NCBI GenBank assembly: GCA_964549995.1 | Contig: CAZJXF010000003.1 | Location: forward strand, 1-56,431 | Origin: Desulfatirhabdium sp964549995 | Lineage (GTDB): Bacteria; Desulfobacterota; Desulfobacteria; Desulfobacterales; Desulfatirhabdiaceae | Length of the DNA: 56,431 nt | Reading direction: 5' to 3' | In this document: positions 16,463 to 25,821 of the stretch, piece by piece | Layout of the letters: each line of letters begins with the position of its first letter | Numbering within the stretch: position 1 is the first letter of the stretch | The notes under the pieces: generated by a model | What the model was told of the DNA's origin: nothing | The model's database searches: none | Seen by the model: only the letters and a program-made list of their open reading frames with translations | Position numbers and translations under genes: made by a program

Positions 16463-18811
16463 ATGGCTGAAACGCCGCAACCCAATGAAGATTCGACGGA
16501 AAAAACCATCGATTTCCTGCCGATACTCCCCCTGTTCGATGCGACATTGTTTCCCAAGATGGTGCTGCCGCTCATGGTCATGCAGGCCGAATCCGTCCAA
16601 CTGGTCGACGAGGCCATGGCCAAGAACCGGGTGATCGGCCTTGTCGTATCCCGAAAAATCGAAAAGGAAGACGCACCGCCCAAAGAGGCTCTCCATGAGA
16701 TCGGAACGAGCGCTTTGATTCTCAAGATGGCCAAGACGCAGGACGGACGGGCCCAACTTCTGGTTCAGGGAATCAGTCGTTTTCGGATTCTCGAATACGT
16801 CGAAGGCAAGCCCTACCTTCAGGCCCGAATCGAGATGGTTCCCGAGCAGGAAACCAAGAACACCGAAATCGAGGCCATGATGAGCCGCGTGCTTCAGCTT
16901 TTCGGCAGGGTGGCGGAGCTTTCCCCCGGCATGCCCCCCGAAATTGCGGCCATGGCCAAAACCATCACCGAGCCCGGTGTGCTGGCGGACATGGTGGTTT
17001 CCACCATCAATGTCACAAACGAAGATCGGCAGAAAACGCTCGAGATTTTCGATGTGGCCGAGCGGTTGAAATTCGTGCTTAAACTCATCAGCCATCAGGT
17101 CGAAATTCTCGAGCTCGGCAACAAGATTCAGAGCCAGGTGAAGGGCGACATCGACAAGAGCCAGCGGGAATACTATCTGAGGCAGCAGTTGAAGGCGATC
17201 CGGGAAGAACTCGGTGAAAAGGACGACAGCTCGGTCGAGGTGGAGGAGTATCGAAAGAAGATCGAGGAACGGAACCTTCCGGAAGAAGCCAAGAAAGAAG
17301 CCGAACGGGAACTCTCCCGGCTTTCCCGGATGCATCCATCCTCGGCCGAATACACGGTGGCCTCCACCTACCTCGACTGGTTGACCTCGTTGCCTTGGCA
17401 TGAGACGACGCCCGATACGATCGATATCAAGAAGGCCCGCAAGATTCTGGACGAAGACCATTTCGGGCTCGAAAAAGCCAAGAAGCGCATCATCGAGTAT
17501 CTGGCCGTCCGTAAGCTCAATCCGGATTCCAAAGGACCGATCCTGTGTTTCGCCGGCCCTCCGGGCACCGGAAAGACGAGCCTTGGGCATTCCATTGCAA
17601 GAGCCCTCGGCAGAAAATTCCATCGGATTTCCTTAGGCGGAGTTCGGGACGAGGCCGAGATCCGCGGGCACCGTAGAACCTACGTCGGTGCATTGCCGGG
17701 CCGGATCATTCAGGGAATCCGTCGAGCGGGCACCAAGAACCCGGTGTTCATGCTCGATGAAATCGACAAGGTCGGAAGTGATTTTCGGGGGGATCCGTCC
17801 TCGGCGCTTCTCGAGGTGCTCGACCCGGAACAGAACGCCACCTTTCAGGACCATTACCTCGATGTGCCCTTCGATCTATCGAACGTCATGTTCATCACGA
17901 CGGCGAATATCCTCGACACCATCCCGCCCGCTTTGCGGGACCGCATGGAAGTGCTGCAACTTCTCGGCTACACCGAAGACGAAAAGGTGAAGATCGCCAA
18001 CCGCTATCTCATCCCTCGGCAGCGAAAGGCCCACGGTATTACGGCCTCCCAGATCACCTTCACCCAGGGGGCGATCCGTTCCATCATTTCCGGATATACC
18101 CGGGAAGCGGGGCTTCGCAATCTGGAGCGGGAAATCGCGACCATCTGCCGTGGGGTAGCCACCAAAATCGCTGAAGGAGAGGCGGAATCCGTCACCATCA
18201 ACCAGCTCAACGTCCCGAAATTCCTTGGCCCGATCCGTCAGATACCGGAAACCAAGGCCAGAACCATGTCGCCGGGGCTTGCCATCGGGCTGGCGTGGAC
18301 CCCTGCAGGCGGTGACATCCTCTTCATCGAAGCCACCGCCATGCGGGGCAGCAAGGGGCTGACCCTGACAGGCCAGTTGGGGGATGTCATGAAGGAGTCG
18401 GCTCAGGCTGCGCTGTCTTTTATCCGTTCCAACGCGACGGCGTTGGGCATTGCGGAAGATTTCTACGAAAAGCACGACATCCACATTCACATTCCGGCAG
18501 GAGCCATCCCCAAGGACGGCCCATCGGCCGGAGTGACCATGCTGACGGCGTTGACCTCCCTGATGACCGGTAAGGTCATTAAAAAAGATCTTGCCATGAC
18601 GGGGGAAATCACCCTGAGAGGACAGGTGTTGCCAGTCGGCGGTATCAAGGAAAAAGTGCTTGCCGCACATCGGGCAGGCATCAAGACCATCATCTTGCCC
18701 AAATGGAACGAAAAGGATCTGGACGAAATTCCCAAGTCGGTCCAGAAAGACATCCAGTTCCATTTTGTGGACAAAATGATGGATGTGCTCAAACTTGCTC
18801 TTGAAAAATAA
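16463..18811 (+). CDS. lon: ATP-dependent Lon protease
   Basis: 782 residues. N-terminal substrate-binding LON domain (about 20-210), AAA+ module with Walker A GPPGTGKTS near residue 364 and Walker B VFMLDEIDKVG, and C-terminal protease domain with catalytic Ser in KDGPSAGVTM (about residue 688) and Lys in GGIKEKVLAAHRAG (about 730). It degrades misfolded and short-lived regulatory proteins in the cytoplasm. ATG 16463 follows GGAGGTCACGA. rlpA follows after only 9 nt, so co-transcription is likely. Confidence 0.98.
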   Translation: MAETPQPNEDSTEKTIDFLPILPLFDATLFPKMVLPLMVMQAESVQLVDEAMAKNRVIGLVVSRKIEKEDAPPKEALHEIGTSALILKMAKTQDGRAQLLVQGISRFRILEYVEGKPYLQARIEMVPEQETKNTEIEAMMSRVLQLFGRVAELSPGMPPEIAAMAKTITEPGVLADMVVSTINVTNEDRQKTLEIFDVAERLKFVLKLISHQVEILELGNKIQSQVKGDIDKSQREYYLRQQLKAIREELGEKDDSSVEVEEYRKKIEERNLPEEAKKEAERELSRLSRMHPSSAEYTVASTYLDWLTSLPWHETTPDTIDIKKARKILDEDHFGLEKAKKRIIEYLAVRKLNPDSKGPILCFAGPPGTGKTSLGHSIARALGRKFHRISLGGVRDEAEIRGHRRTYVGALPGRIIQGIRRAGTKNPVFMLDEIDKVGSDFRGDPSSALLEVLDPEQNATFQDHYLDVPFDLSNVMFITTANILDTIPPALRDRMEVLQLLGYTEDEKVKIANRYLIPRQRKAHGITASQITFTQGAIRSIISGYTREAGLRNLEREIATICRGVATKIAEGEAESVTINQLNVPKFLGPIRQIPETKARTMSPGLAIGLAWTPAGGDILFIEATAMRGSKGLTLTGQLGDVMKESAQAALSFIRSNATALGIAEDFYEKHDIHIHIPAGAIPKDGPSAGVTMLTALTSLMTGKVIKKDLAMTGEITLRGQVLPVGGIKEKVLAAHRAGIKTIILPKWNEKDLDEIPKSVQKDIQFHFVDKMMDVLKLALEK

Positions 18812-18820
18812 GCGTCCGCC

Positions 18821-19615
18821 ATGCCTTTTATTCTGAGGAACGCCCTTGCTGCGGCGCTGATCGGTTGTTTCGTCTGGTGGTTCGGGGGGTGTGCCAAGAA
18901 GGTGTACCCCCCGCAGCCTTCCGCTCCTCCATCTTCAATCCCTTCGGTTCCCAAAGTACCTCCCACCGGTGTCCCGCCGACCAGCAGACCCTACCAGGTC
19001 TTCGGCAAATGGTACTATCCCCTTCCGGATGCGCGGGGTTTCCGTCAAACCGGCATCGCCAGCTGGTACGGAAAACCCTTTCACGGCAGGAAGACCGCAA
19101 GCGGCGAAATTTACGACATGTACGGGGAGTCCGCAGCCCACAAGACCCTGCCGATCGGAACCATCGTTCGGGTGCGGAATCTTTTGACCGGAAAGGAAAT
19201 GGAGATCCGGATCAACGATCGCGGCCCTTTCGTGGAGGGACGTGTCATCGATCTGTCCTATGGATGTGCCCAGAAGCTCGACGTTCTTGGTCCGGGAACG
19301 GCCCCTGTTGAAATCGTTGCGGTCGGAACAACCGATGTCCTCGCCCAGACGGGAAAGATCGACAAGGACTACTACTATACCGGGAATTTTACGGTTCAGG
19401 TGGGTGCATTCACTTATGCGGCCAATGCCGAAAAGCTCAAGCAGCGGCTCGAACAGGGCGGGTATTCCCATGTTCATGTCGTGCAAGGGCTTGTGGAATC
19501 GGGTACCGTCTATCGGGTTCGGGTGACCCGCAGCACGACCCTGGAGCAGGCGCAGTCGTATGAAAAGCATTTCGAGGCGAACGGATTTGCCGATGCATTC
19601 GTCGTAGCCGAGTGA
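18821..19615 (+). CDS. rlpA: RlpA-like septal-ring lytic transglycosylase lipoprotein
   Basis: 264 residues. A signal peptide ends in a lipobox-like WWFGGC, giving a lipidated Cys24. A Pro-rich linker follows (30-55), then the double-psi beta-barrel domain (about 78-160: GIASWYGKPFHGRKTASGE, INDRGPFVEGRVIDLS) and a C-terminal SPOR domain (about 190-262: NFTVQVGAFTYAANAEKLKQ) that binds denuded septal peptidoglycan. It is expected in the outer membrane facing the periplasm, acting in daughter-cell separation. It is the last recognisable core gene before the accessory island. Confidence 0.93.
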   Translation: MPFILRNALAAALIGCFVWWFGGCAKKVYPPQPSAPPSSIPSVPKVPPTGVPPTSRPYQVFGKWYYPLPDARGFRQTGIASWYGKPFHGRKTASGEIYDMYGESAAHKTLPIGTIVRVRNLLTGKEMEIRINDRGPFVEGRVIDLSYGCAQKLDVLGPGTAPVEIVAVGTTDVLAQTGKIDKDYYYTGNFTVQVGAFTYAANAEKLKQRLEQGGYSHVHVVQGLVESGTVYRVRVTRSTTLEQAQSYEKHFEANGFADAFVVAE

Positions 19616-19616
19616 G

Positions 19617-19735
19617 GGCTTGATCAGCGTCAATCCCCGCAAGGTCTACTGCATCGACCACGCCCTGGCTACCTTGGTCAGTTCCGGCATTTTCGCCAAC
19701 CGCGACAGCTTGCTGGAGAATCTGATGTTCATCCT
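19617..19735 (+). pseudogene. fragment of a DUF4143-type ATPase gene
   Basis: About 37 codons (ISVNPRKVYCIDHALA, then NRDSLLENLMF) match residues about 300-345 of the ATPase encoded at 27341-28663 (ISINPRKVYCVDHALA, NRDSLLENIVF). Both ends are missing, and the reading drifts after about 19735. It starts 2 bp after the rlpA stop codon, so it marks the left border of the accessory region. Confidence 0.8.
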
Positions 19736-19840
19736 CGCTTCCATCTCTGTGGTCACCAGACCATCATCCTTTCCCTTTGTGCAGGAGATTCCATTTTTCG
19801 ACTTGACAGCTGATGCGAGATATGGATGAGATCAAGTGTT

Positions 19841-19964
19841 GACGGCTTCGCAAAAAGGCCGAATGCTGTTTCGTGCCGCATTCCTCGTCGTTGCGGCGTA
19901 CGTCTAAGTACGCCTCACAGATGGGATTTGCACTCCTTGCCTGCGGCCTTTTTTCGAAGCCGTC
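19841..19964. repeat. 124-bp palindromic intergenic element
   Basis: The ends form a 21-bp inverted repeat with one mismatch (GACGGCTTCGCAAAAAGGCC at the left end). The centre has GGCGTAC-GTCTAA-GTACGCC, so the whole piece can fold into one long hairpin. It is distinct from the ~310-bp family. It lies between the ATPase fragment and psd. Confidence 0.75.
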
Positions 19965-20113
19965 CCTATGCTGGACGTTTTGCGAGTTCATCAAGGTTTA
20001 CTGAAGCGGCTGCTTCTTTCCATGGATAAGCCGTATCTGTGCTTTGACGGTGCGGATGCTTGGGTTCGACGTATCGAGAGTACATCTGTAACGCAAAGAA
20101 AGGATAAGACGCA

Positions 20114-21247
20114 ATGAAACACCATCGCCTGCTTTCCAAAGTCGCCATGCCGATACTGGCGTCGGCATTCCTTCTAACTCTGGCTCTGGGTATGTTTTCC
20201 GACCTTTCGGCTTCGGAAAACCCCGACCAGCCGATCGTTCAGGAACTCAAAGAGTTGCTGAAAGCAAGGCCGGACCTTCAAAAGGCCCTGGAAACATCCC
20301 TTAAGAAAGCCGATCGGCTCAACCTCCAGAAGCTCGATCAATATTATGCTTTTCTCAACAACATGATCACCGCCATTCCTGACGATCGGGACTGGCTGCC
20401 TCTACGGCTGGATTTTTTCTATGCCATTTCCCAATCGCCGAATGGTCTTTTGAACAAAGACCCTGCCTTTCGACAATGGGTGCACAATTTCGTGACGGCG
20501 CTGGGACGTTTTCTGAATACCACCGAATCGGCCAAGCATCTGGAGACTTTTTTTACCGATCCGGCCTACCACATCGAGGACTATATCATGCCTCCGGGGG
20601 GATGGCTGACCTTCAACCAGTTCTTCACCCGTCATGTCAAACCCGGCCGACGACCGGTCGCCGGTCCATGTGACGATTCCGTCATCGTATCTCCCAGCGA
20701 CAGCGTGTACGAAGGTCAATGGCCCATCGATGAAAAGGCCAATGTGGTCGCCAAAGGGGCCAAGTGGTCGGTGCTCCAGCTGCTCGAAGGAAGCCCTTAT
20801 CGCGATCGCTTCAACGGCGGCATTTTCATTCACAGCTACTTGAGCCCGCGGGACTATCATCGCTTTCACGTGCCGGTCAAAGGGAAGGTGTTGGAGTCAA
20901 GGACGGTTATGGGTGAAGTGGTGTTGAATGTCTTCAAGAAGGACGATGGTGAACTGGCTGTCAGCAACGAACTGGGTTATCAGTTCTCCCAAGAACGCGG
21001 AATTCTGATCTTGGATTCCCCGGTCGGCCTCGTGGCGGTCATCCCGGTCGGAATGGGTATCGTTTCCTCCGTCAATCTGACGGCGGAAGTCGGTGCGGAG
21101 CTGGCGAAAGGGGAAGAGTTCGGTTATTTCGCTTTCGGAGCATCCGATATTGTCGTCCTGTTTGAAAAAGATGCCGTCAAACTCACCGCCCAGCCAGGAA
21201 AGCATTACAAGCAAGGAGAAGCCATCGCTGTGGGCAAGCACCCCTAA
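20114..21247 (+). CDS. exported phosphatidylserine decarboxylase-like protein
   Basis: 377 residues with an N-terminal signal peptide or anchor (about 8-33, ending LSASE), an extra helical region, then the phosphatidylserine decarboxylase domain: SPSDSVYEGQW (the catalytic Asp region), GIFIHSYLSPRDYHRFHVPV (catalytic His) and FGYFAFGASDIVVLFE near residue 345. The last motif is where self-cleavage normally makes the pyruvoyl group at G-S of GST; here it reads G-A-S-D. So it is either a variant pyruvoyl enzyme or an inactive relative. It stands alone, flanked by repeat elements. No phosphatidylserine synthase gene is nearby. Confidence 0.85.
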   Translation: MKHHRLLSKVAMPILASAFLLTLALGMFSDLSASENPDQPIVQELKELLKARPDLQKALETSLKKADRLNLQKLDQYYAFLNNMITAIPDDRDWLPLRLDFFYAISQSPNGLLNKDPAFRQWVHNFVTALGRFLNTTESAKHLETFFTDPAYHIEDYIMPPGGWLTFNQFFTRHVKPGRRPVAGPCDDSVIVSPSDSVYEGQWPIDEKANVVAKGAKWSVLQLLEGSPYRDRFNGGIFIHSYLSPRDYHRFHVPVKGKVLESRTVMGEVVLNVFKKDDGELAVSNELGYQFSQERGILILDSPVGLVAVIPVGMGIVSSVNLTAEVGAELAKGEEFGYFAFGASDIVVLFEKDAVKLTAQPGKHYKQGEAIAVGKHP

Positions 21248-21395
21248 TCCGTCCCCAATAAGAGCGCCCTGAAGACGCTGTCGGGCAGCCAAAGCATCCT
21301 CGACAGCGTCGGCGATGTATCGGAGGATGACAGCCGGATTTATAAGCAAGATTGGACTTGTATTTTTCTCTTTGAAATGACTTCAATTTCATCAT
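21248..21395. other. hairpin-bearing spacer after psd
   Basis: A 10-bp perfect stem (GACGCTGTCG / CGACAGCGTC, 21274-21310) lies 26 bp after psd. It lacks a T-run, so it is a weak terminator candidate only. Confidence 0.45.
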
Positions 21396-21707
21396 TGATG
21401 GGCTCGCAAAAAGTCGCCACTTACCGATTTCCTTCCAATGCCTGGCTTCCAGCAGGAGGGCGGGTGGTGTTTTGCGAAGCAGCGGAAACGTGTTTGAAGC
21501 AGCCGGAGATCGTAGGATCGGGCGGACGCGCTTCATCTGTTTTGGATGGATAATCCGGATGTTGCCTTTCAGAAAGCCATCTTTTTCATCTTGGCCATCC
21601 GCCCGATCCTACGAGATCGGGCTGCTGAGTTTTTCCGCTGCGCAAGCAAAATGCACCCGCTCTCCTGCGGGTTAAACAAGAGCATCTGACTTTTTGCGAG
21701 ACCATCA
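21396..21707. mobile_element. MITE-like element, copy B (inverted orientation)
   Basis: 312 bp, bounded by TGATGGGCTCGCAAAAAGTC and GACTTTTTGCGAGACCATCA, a 20-bp terminal inverted repeat with one mismatch. Internal arms as in the other copies but in reverse order. Its right end abuts the duplicated Fic unit exactly. Confidence 0.85.
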
Positions 21708-21887
21708 TTCGTTACTCTCTACGACGCAATGCCGGCGTAGTACGCTGAGGGCACCATCGGGTATGTCCGTACCATATGCAGGAAAACCGCCTCTGTCTTT
21801 TGCTGGATGTCCTTGTCTGAATAGTGGAGGGTGTGGCGACCTGATGCAAAACAGCCTCGTATTTTCACGAATGGGAATCGAATCGGC

Positions 21888-23057
21888 CTACCTGTCCGGC
21901 AGCTCCGTGCCGCGACTCATAATCTCGATGTAGCCCGTATAGCTGAACAGGCGGTTGCGTCTCTGGGCGGTCAGCTCTTTGACGATACCCAGCTGTTCCA
22001 GGTGGCCGAGCGCCTTGTTTACCGTGGCCGGAGTGATGCCGGTCTTCTCCACCAATAAGCCCGAGTTGGCAATGGGGTGCTCCATCAACGCCCGATGAAC
22101 CTGCAAGGTGGATGCCGCTGCCCGTCCGAGGCCGCTGATCTTGTCGCGGTCCTGGTTCGACAGGTCGAGAAGCTGCTGAGCTGTTTCTACCGCCTGGGTG
22201 GCGGTGACGATAACCGCCTCGGCGAAGAAGTCGAGCCAGGCTTCCCAGTCGCCGGTCATACGCACGTTGTTGAGCAACTCGTAGTAATGCTGGCGGTGTG
22301 TCTTGAAATAGAGGCTGAGGTAGAGTATCGGCTCCCGCAGTACCTTCTGTTCGCACAGGAGCAACGCGATTAACAAACGACCGAGACGGCCGTTACCGTC
22401 CAGAAATGGGTGGATCGTCTCGAACTGCACATGGGCCAGCGCTGCCTTGAGCAGCACCGGGGTCGGCTCCGGCTGGTCGTGGAGGAAAAGCTCCAGCTTG
22501 CTCATGCACTCCAGTACCTCTTCGGCAGGCGGCGGAACGAAGGCCGCGTTGCCCGGTCGGGTGCCACCGATCCAGTTCTGGCTTCGTCTAAACTCGCCCG
22601 GGGTCTGATTGCTGCCCCGGCCCTTGGTCAGCAGCACACCGTGGATCTCACGGAACAGCCGCAGCGACAGCGGCAGCCCTTCCTTCAGCAGACGCAGGCC
22701 ATGGTCGAGGGCCGCAACATAGTTACTGACCTCCCGCACGTCATCCAGAGGCACACCGGGTTCCTGATCCAGCTCGAACAACAGCAGGTCGGAAAGCGAC
22801 GATTGTGTCCCCTCGATCATGGAGGAGAGTACCGCCTCCTTGCGGACGTACATATAAAGAAACAGCGAGGTGTCCGGCAACAGAGTCGAGACGCTGTCCA
22901 GCCTTCCGAGCGCCAGCAGCGCCTGGTCGAACTTGTTGCGCAGCTCCGGCGTCCAGTCGATTGGTGGACACGGCGGAAGCGGCGCGGGTACGAAGGCCTG
23001 GACCTTCTCACCCACCGTCGATATGGTCACGTATCTGCCTTGGAGTTCTCGCTTCAT
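21888..23057 (-). CDS. Fic family protein, duplicate 1
   Basis: 389 residues. The central Fic domain has the catalytic loop HPFLDGNGRLGR (about residue 205) and an N-terminal inhibitory-helix motif SSMIEGT (S-x-x-x-E-G, about residue 78), which blocks the active site in self-regulated Fic proteins. Such enzymes usually transfer AMP from ATP to a target hydroxyl. A winged-helix-like C-terminus (about 310-380, ITPATVNKALGHLEQLGIV) suggests DNA binding. The protein from 35522-36691 differs at only five residues, all in this C-terminal part. The upstream region has AACCT-AAAATA-AGGTT, a perfect inverted repeat. Confidence 0.93.
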   Translation of the reverse strand: MKRELQGRYVTISTVGEKVQAFVPAPLPPCPPIDWTPELRNKFDQALLALGRLDSVSTLLPDTSLFLYMYVRKEAVLSSMIEGTQSSLSDLLLFELDQEPGVPLDDVREVSNYVAALDHGLRLLKEGLPLSLRLFREIHGVLLTKGRGSNQTPGEFRRSQNWIGGTRPGNAAFVPPPAEEVLECMSKLELFLHDQPEPTPVLLKAALAHVQFETIHPFLDGNGRLGRLLIALLLCEQKVLREPILYLSLYFKTHRQHYYELLNNVRMTGDWEAWLDFFAEAVIVTATQAVETAQQLLDLSNQDRDKISGLGRAAASTLQVHRALMEHPIANSGLLVEKTGITPATVNKALGHLEQLGIVKELTAQRRNRLFSYTGYIEIMSRGTELPDR

Positions 23058-23071
23058 CCTGTCTGCCTCGA

Positions 23072-23120
23072 ACCTAAAATAAGGTTCGTCATTATTTTAA
23101 TTTTGCTATAAATCCTAAAA
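23072..23120 (-). promoter_or_regulatory. AT-rich promoter/operator region of Fic duplicate 1
   Basis: AACCT-AAAATA-AGGTT is a perfect 5-bp inverted repeat about 20 bp upstream of the Fic start, followed by AT-rich sequence with a second CCTAAAATAA. The same block precedes the second Fic copy (36706-36754), and a similar block lies at 28661-28712. Operator function is inference. Confidence 0.4.
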
Positions 23121-23236
23121 TAAAGATCCGAGAGGGAAAAATCAAGCGGATTTCCTGAACGGCTACTTCGATTTCCTCAGACGAGCGTTCGACGCTGCAA
23201 CGCATCTGCTAATCGAACTGGGCATTTCGGGATCGG

Positions 23237-23569
23237 TCATCCACCCCGGGGTGCGAACATGATGATCCCCATGCCGAGCAGCGTCACGGCCACGCCAACA
23301 AAATCCCAGGGGTGTGGGCGGACCCCATCCACCAGCCACAACCAGACCATAGCGACAGAGACGTACATGCCTCCATAGGCCGCATACACTCGGCCCGCTG
23401 CCGTCGGATGAAGGGAGAGCAGCCAGGCGAACAGAGCAAGACTTGCTGCTGCTGGCAGCAAGATCCAGGGTGTGGCTGATTTCTTCAGCCACAAGTAGGG
23501 GAGATAACAGCCAACAATTTCAGCGAAGGCGGTGACGATGAATAGACCAATTGTGCTCGGTACACCCAT
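23237..23569 (-). CDS. YnfA/UPF0060 family small membrane protein
   Basis: 110 residues with four membrane helices. The N-terminus FIVTAFAEIVGCYLPYLWLK and GRVYAAYGGMYVSVAMVWLWLVDG are hallmarks of the UPF0060/YnfA family, which is related to small multidrug-resistance transporters. Function is unproven in general; efflux has been suggested for YnfA. It is 9 bp downstream of the DUF2188 gene on the same strand. Confidence 0.92.
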   Translation of the reverse strand: MGVPSTIGLFIVTAFAEIVGCYLPYLWLKKSATPWILLPAAASLALFAWLLSLHPTAAGRVYAAYGGMYVSVAMVWLWLVDGVRPHPWDFVGVAVTLLGMGIIMFAPRGG

Positions 23570-23578
23570 GTATCCCTC

Positions 23579-23863
23579 TTATCCCTTCGGCGGATACGGA
23601 TCGTTCCCGTGGCTGTCTTTGTTCTGGATCTTCCCGTCCTTGCCGTGGATGTAGAACTCGGTACCTTGGTTCTGGCTGATCTTGCGCCCGGCATCGACGG
23701 CATCCTGCTTCTTGTCGAAGTGGCTGTTACTTCCGGTCCGAAAAGGAGCCAATGTTTCCGGTTTTGAGGGAACCACTTGGGGCTGATGGCTGATTTTGGG
23801 CAAGGGTATGCGTCGTTGCCGTAAAAATTGGCAAAAAAGGGGTGGATTGGCAGCGGGTGGCAA
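23579..23863 (-). CDS. DUF2188 domain protein
   Basis: 94 residues. The C-terminal half (about 45-94) is a DUF2188 domain: SHFDKKQDAVDAGRKISQNQ, then GTEFYIHGKDGKIQNKDSHG and NDPYPPKG. The function of this family is unknown; it is common in mobile regions. The N-terminal 40 residues look non-conserved and a shorter real start cannot be excluded. It is probably co-transcribed with the ynfA-like gene. Confidence 0.8.
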   Translation of the reverse strand: MPPAANPPLFCQFLRQRRIPLPKISHQPQVVPSKPETLAPFRTGSNSHFDKKQDAVDAGRKISQNQGTEFYIHGKDGKIQNKDSHGNDPYPPKG

Positions 23864-24288
23864 AAAGGCAGCCGGCTGCCGGTGTCCGATTCGCTGGCGG
23901 CAGCGGTTGCCGCCGTGCCTGGTTGTGAGCGCTCGTTTCGTCCTTCCACCGATGACCTCGCGTTTCTTTGCCCGTGTGGGCGCAACAGCTGCGCCGTGTG
24001 GCGAGAAAAACCAATCCTGGGGGTTATCTACCGGAGGCGGGGAAGAAGCGTCGGTTTGGCGGGAGGATGCTGAGTTTCGAGTGCGGCAGTCACCGGGAAG
24101 AACCTAAACGAACCTGGCGTAATGAAATTTCTTACATAAATCAGTTTCATAATAGTTTTTCTGGTGATATAGCTATTTTTCTTGGCGGGTCGAGAGTGGT
24201 AAGGAATGGCGCTTGTAATTACTTTTCTTGATTTATGTTAATATATAACGATAATTCTTGTGTTGTAATCATTTTTCCGGAGGAAGCC
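23864..24288. other. intergenic region before the long Fic gene
   Basis: No supported gene. GC-rich on the left, AT-rich on the right (24120-24270), where the promoter of the following Fic gene should lie (TTGATT and TATAAC elements are visible but not well spaced). Confidence 0.4.
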
Positions 24289-25821
24289 ATGGCTGAAAAC
24301 GATCAGGATAGATCGACTGACAGACTCGCAGGGTATGCGGCACTTATCGAGCGATATGACCTCGATGTTATTCCGAATTGGCACAGGTCCCTGGTGACTA
24401 CCAGCGGAATCCACCGGATCGACTCAAGCGGGGGCGTAGTTGAGGAGGTATATTCGCCCAAGTACTGGCCAGGGGATACACTGGGTGATCATCTTGAATT
24501 TGCGCTCAAATATGACGGAACGAATCTTGCGATACTCGCCACCCTGTTTCAGAAAGTTGCAGAGGAAGATTTTCTCGAATATGTCCGCTCCAAACCAACC
24601 GGGAAATACGCCAGGCGCCTGTGGTATCTGTACGAGTTTCTGACCGGGAAAACGCTTCCGCTCGACGACGTGAAGCGGGGTAACTACATTGATCTGCTCG
24701 AGCCGGATGAATACTACACGGTCAGCCCGGCCCGCCAGATTCGTCGTCAGCGAATCAACGACAATTTGCTGGGTGACCAAAGATTTTGCCCAACGGTTCG
24801 CCGTACTGAAACCCTTCGCGACTTTGAAACAGCCGATCTTCCCAAGCGATGCCGCAGGGTGGTGTCCAGCTATTCCCCGGAATTGCTGAGGAGGGCGCTC
24901 GGCTATCTGTACACCAAGGAGACAAAATCATCTTTGGAGATCGAACATATCAAGCCCACATCGACCAGAACCGAGCGATTTGTAGCACTGCTTCAACTGG
25001 CCGAGCAGGAAGACTTCTGCGAAAAACCGCGTCTGATCGAGCTCCAGAATCGCATTGTCGATCCACGGTTTCGCGATTCCGACTACCGGACGAGCCATAA
25101 CTATGTTGGAGAGACAATCGCCTGGCAGAAGGAAAAGATACACTTCGCATGTCCGAAGCCTGAGGATTTGGCCGACCTGATGGAGGGTCTGGTAACCGCC
25201 CATAAGCGCATGGACGCCAGCGATGTGTCCCCCGTGGTTCACGCTGCCGTTATCGCCTATGGATTCGTTTTTTTGCACCCGTTTGAAGACGGCAATGGTC
25301 GAATTCACCGTTTTCTGATCCACAACATTCTTGCCCGCCGAGGCTTTACGCCCAAAGGCGTCATGTTTCCCATATCGGCATCCATGCGGAAGAACCCTGC
25401 CGACTATGACGCCTCTCTGGAATCGTTCTCACGGCATCTTATGGTCCTGGTGGAATACTCGCTTGATGAAGAAGGCCGCATGACCGTGCACAATGATACT
25501 GCCAGGTGGTACCGTTATATCGATATGACGCCCCAGGTGGAGGCACTCTTCAAATTCATCGATCAGACCATTGAGATGGAACTCGCCCGGGAATTGGCGT
25601 TTCTGGCCAACTACGATGAGACAAAGAAAGCCATCCAGGAGATCGTGGATATGCCCGACCGGAAGATCGACCTCTTTATTCGCTTCTGCCTGCAAAACAA
25701 TGGCAGACTTTCGGCACGGAAACGCACGAGTCACTTCGATTTTCTGTCGGATGAGGAAATCGCCCGTATGGAGCAGACGGTTCTGACGGCGTACGGAAAT
25801 AGAACCTTGAACCATGATTGA
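24289..25821 (+). CDS. Fic family protein with long N-terminal region
   Basis: 510 residues. The Fic catalytic loop is HPFEDGNGRIHR near residue 337, preceded by the usual helical region PVVHAAVIAYGFVFLHPF. The N-terminal ~200 residues are not recognised; the region after the Fic domain is helical (MTPQVEALFKFIDQTIEMEL). The start ATG 24289 follows GGAGGAAGCC; an upstream in-frame ATG has no such site. Its 3' end overlaps the start of a broken metallophosphoesterase gene by 8 bp, so the two formed an operon. It is not a close relative of the other three Fic proteins here. Confidence 0.88.
   Translation: MAENDQDRSTDRLAGYAALIERYDLDVIPNWHRSLVTTSGIHRIDSSGGVVEEVYSPKYWPGDTLGDHLEFALKYDGTNLAILATLFQKVAEEDFLEYVRSKPTGKYARRLWYLYEFLTGKTLPLDDVKRGNYIDLLEPDEYYTVSPARQIRRQRINDNLLGDQRFCPTVRRTETLRDFETADLPKRCRRVVSSYSPELLRRALGYLYTKETKSSLEIEHIKPTSTRTERFVALLQLAEQEDFCEKPRLIELQNRIVDPRFRDSDYRTSHNYVGETIAWQKEKIHFACPKPEDLADLMEGLVTAHKRMDASDVSPVVHAAVIAYGFVFLHPFEDGNGRIHRFLIHNILARRGFTPKGVMFPISASMRKNPADYDASLESFSRHLMVLVEYSLDEEGRMTVHNDTARWYRYIDMTPQVEALFKFIDQTIEMELARELAFLANYDETKKAIQEIVDMPDRKIDLFIRFCLQNNGRLSARKRTSHFDFLSDEEIARMEQTVLTAYGNRTLNHD

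Larger units (their letters stand above)
21708..23212. repeat. 1.5-kb duplicated Fic unit, copy 1
   Basis: Matches 35342-36846 at a constant offset of 13,634 bp in the same orientation. The first ~430 bp hold about 12 substitutions, the next ~950 bp appear identical, and the far end diverges again. Confidence 0.9.

Noticed and set aside
21274..21310. psd terminator
   Set aside because: Good stem but no T-run; kept only as a hairpin in the spacer entry.
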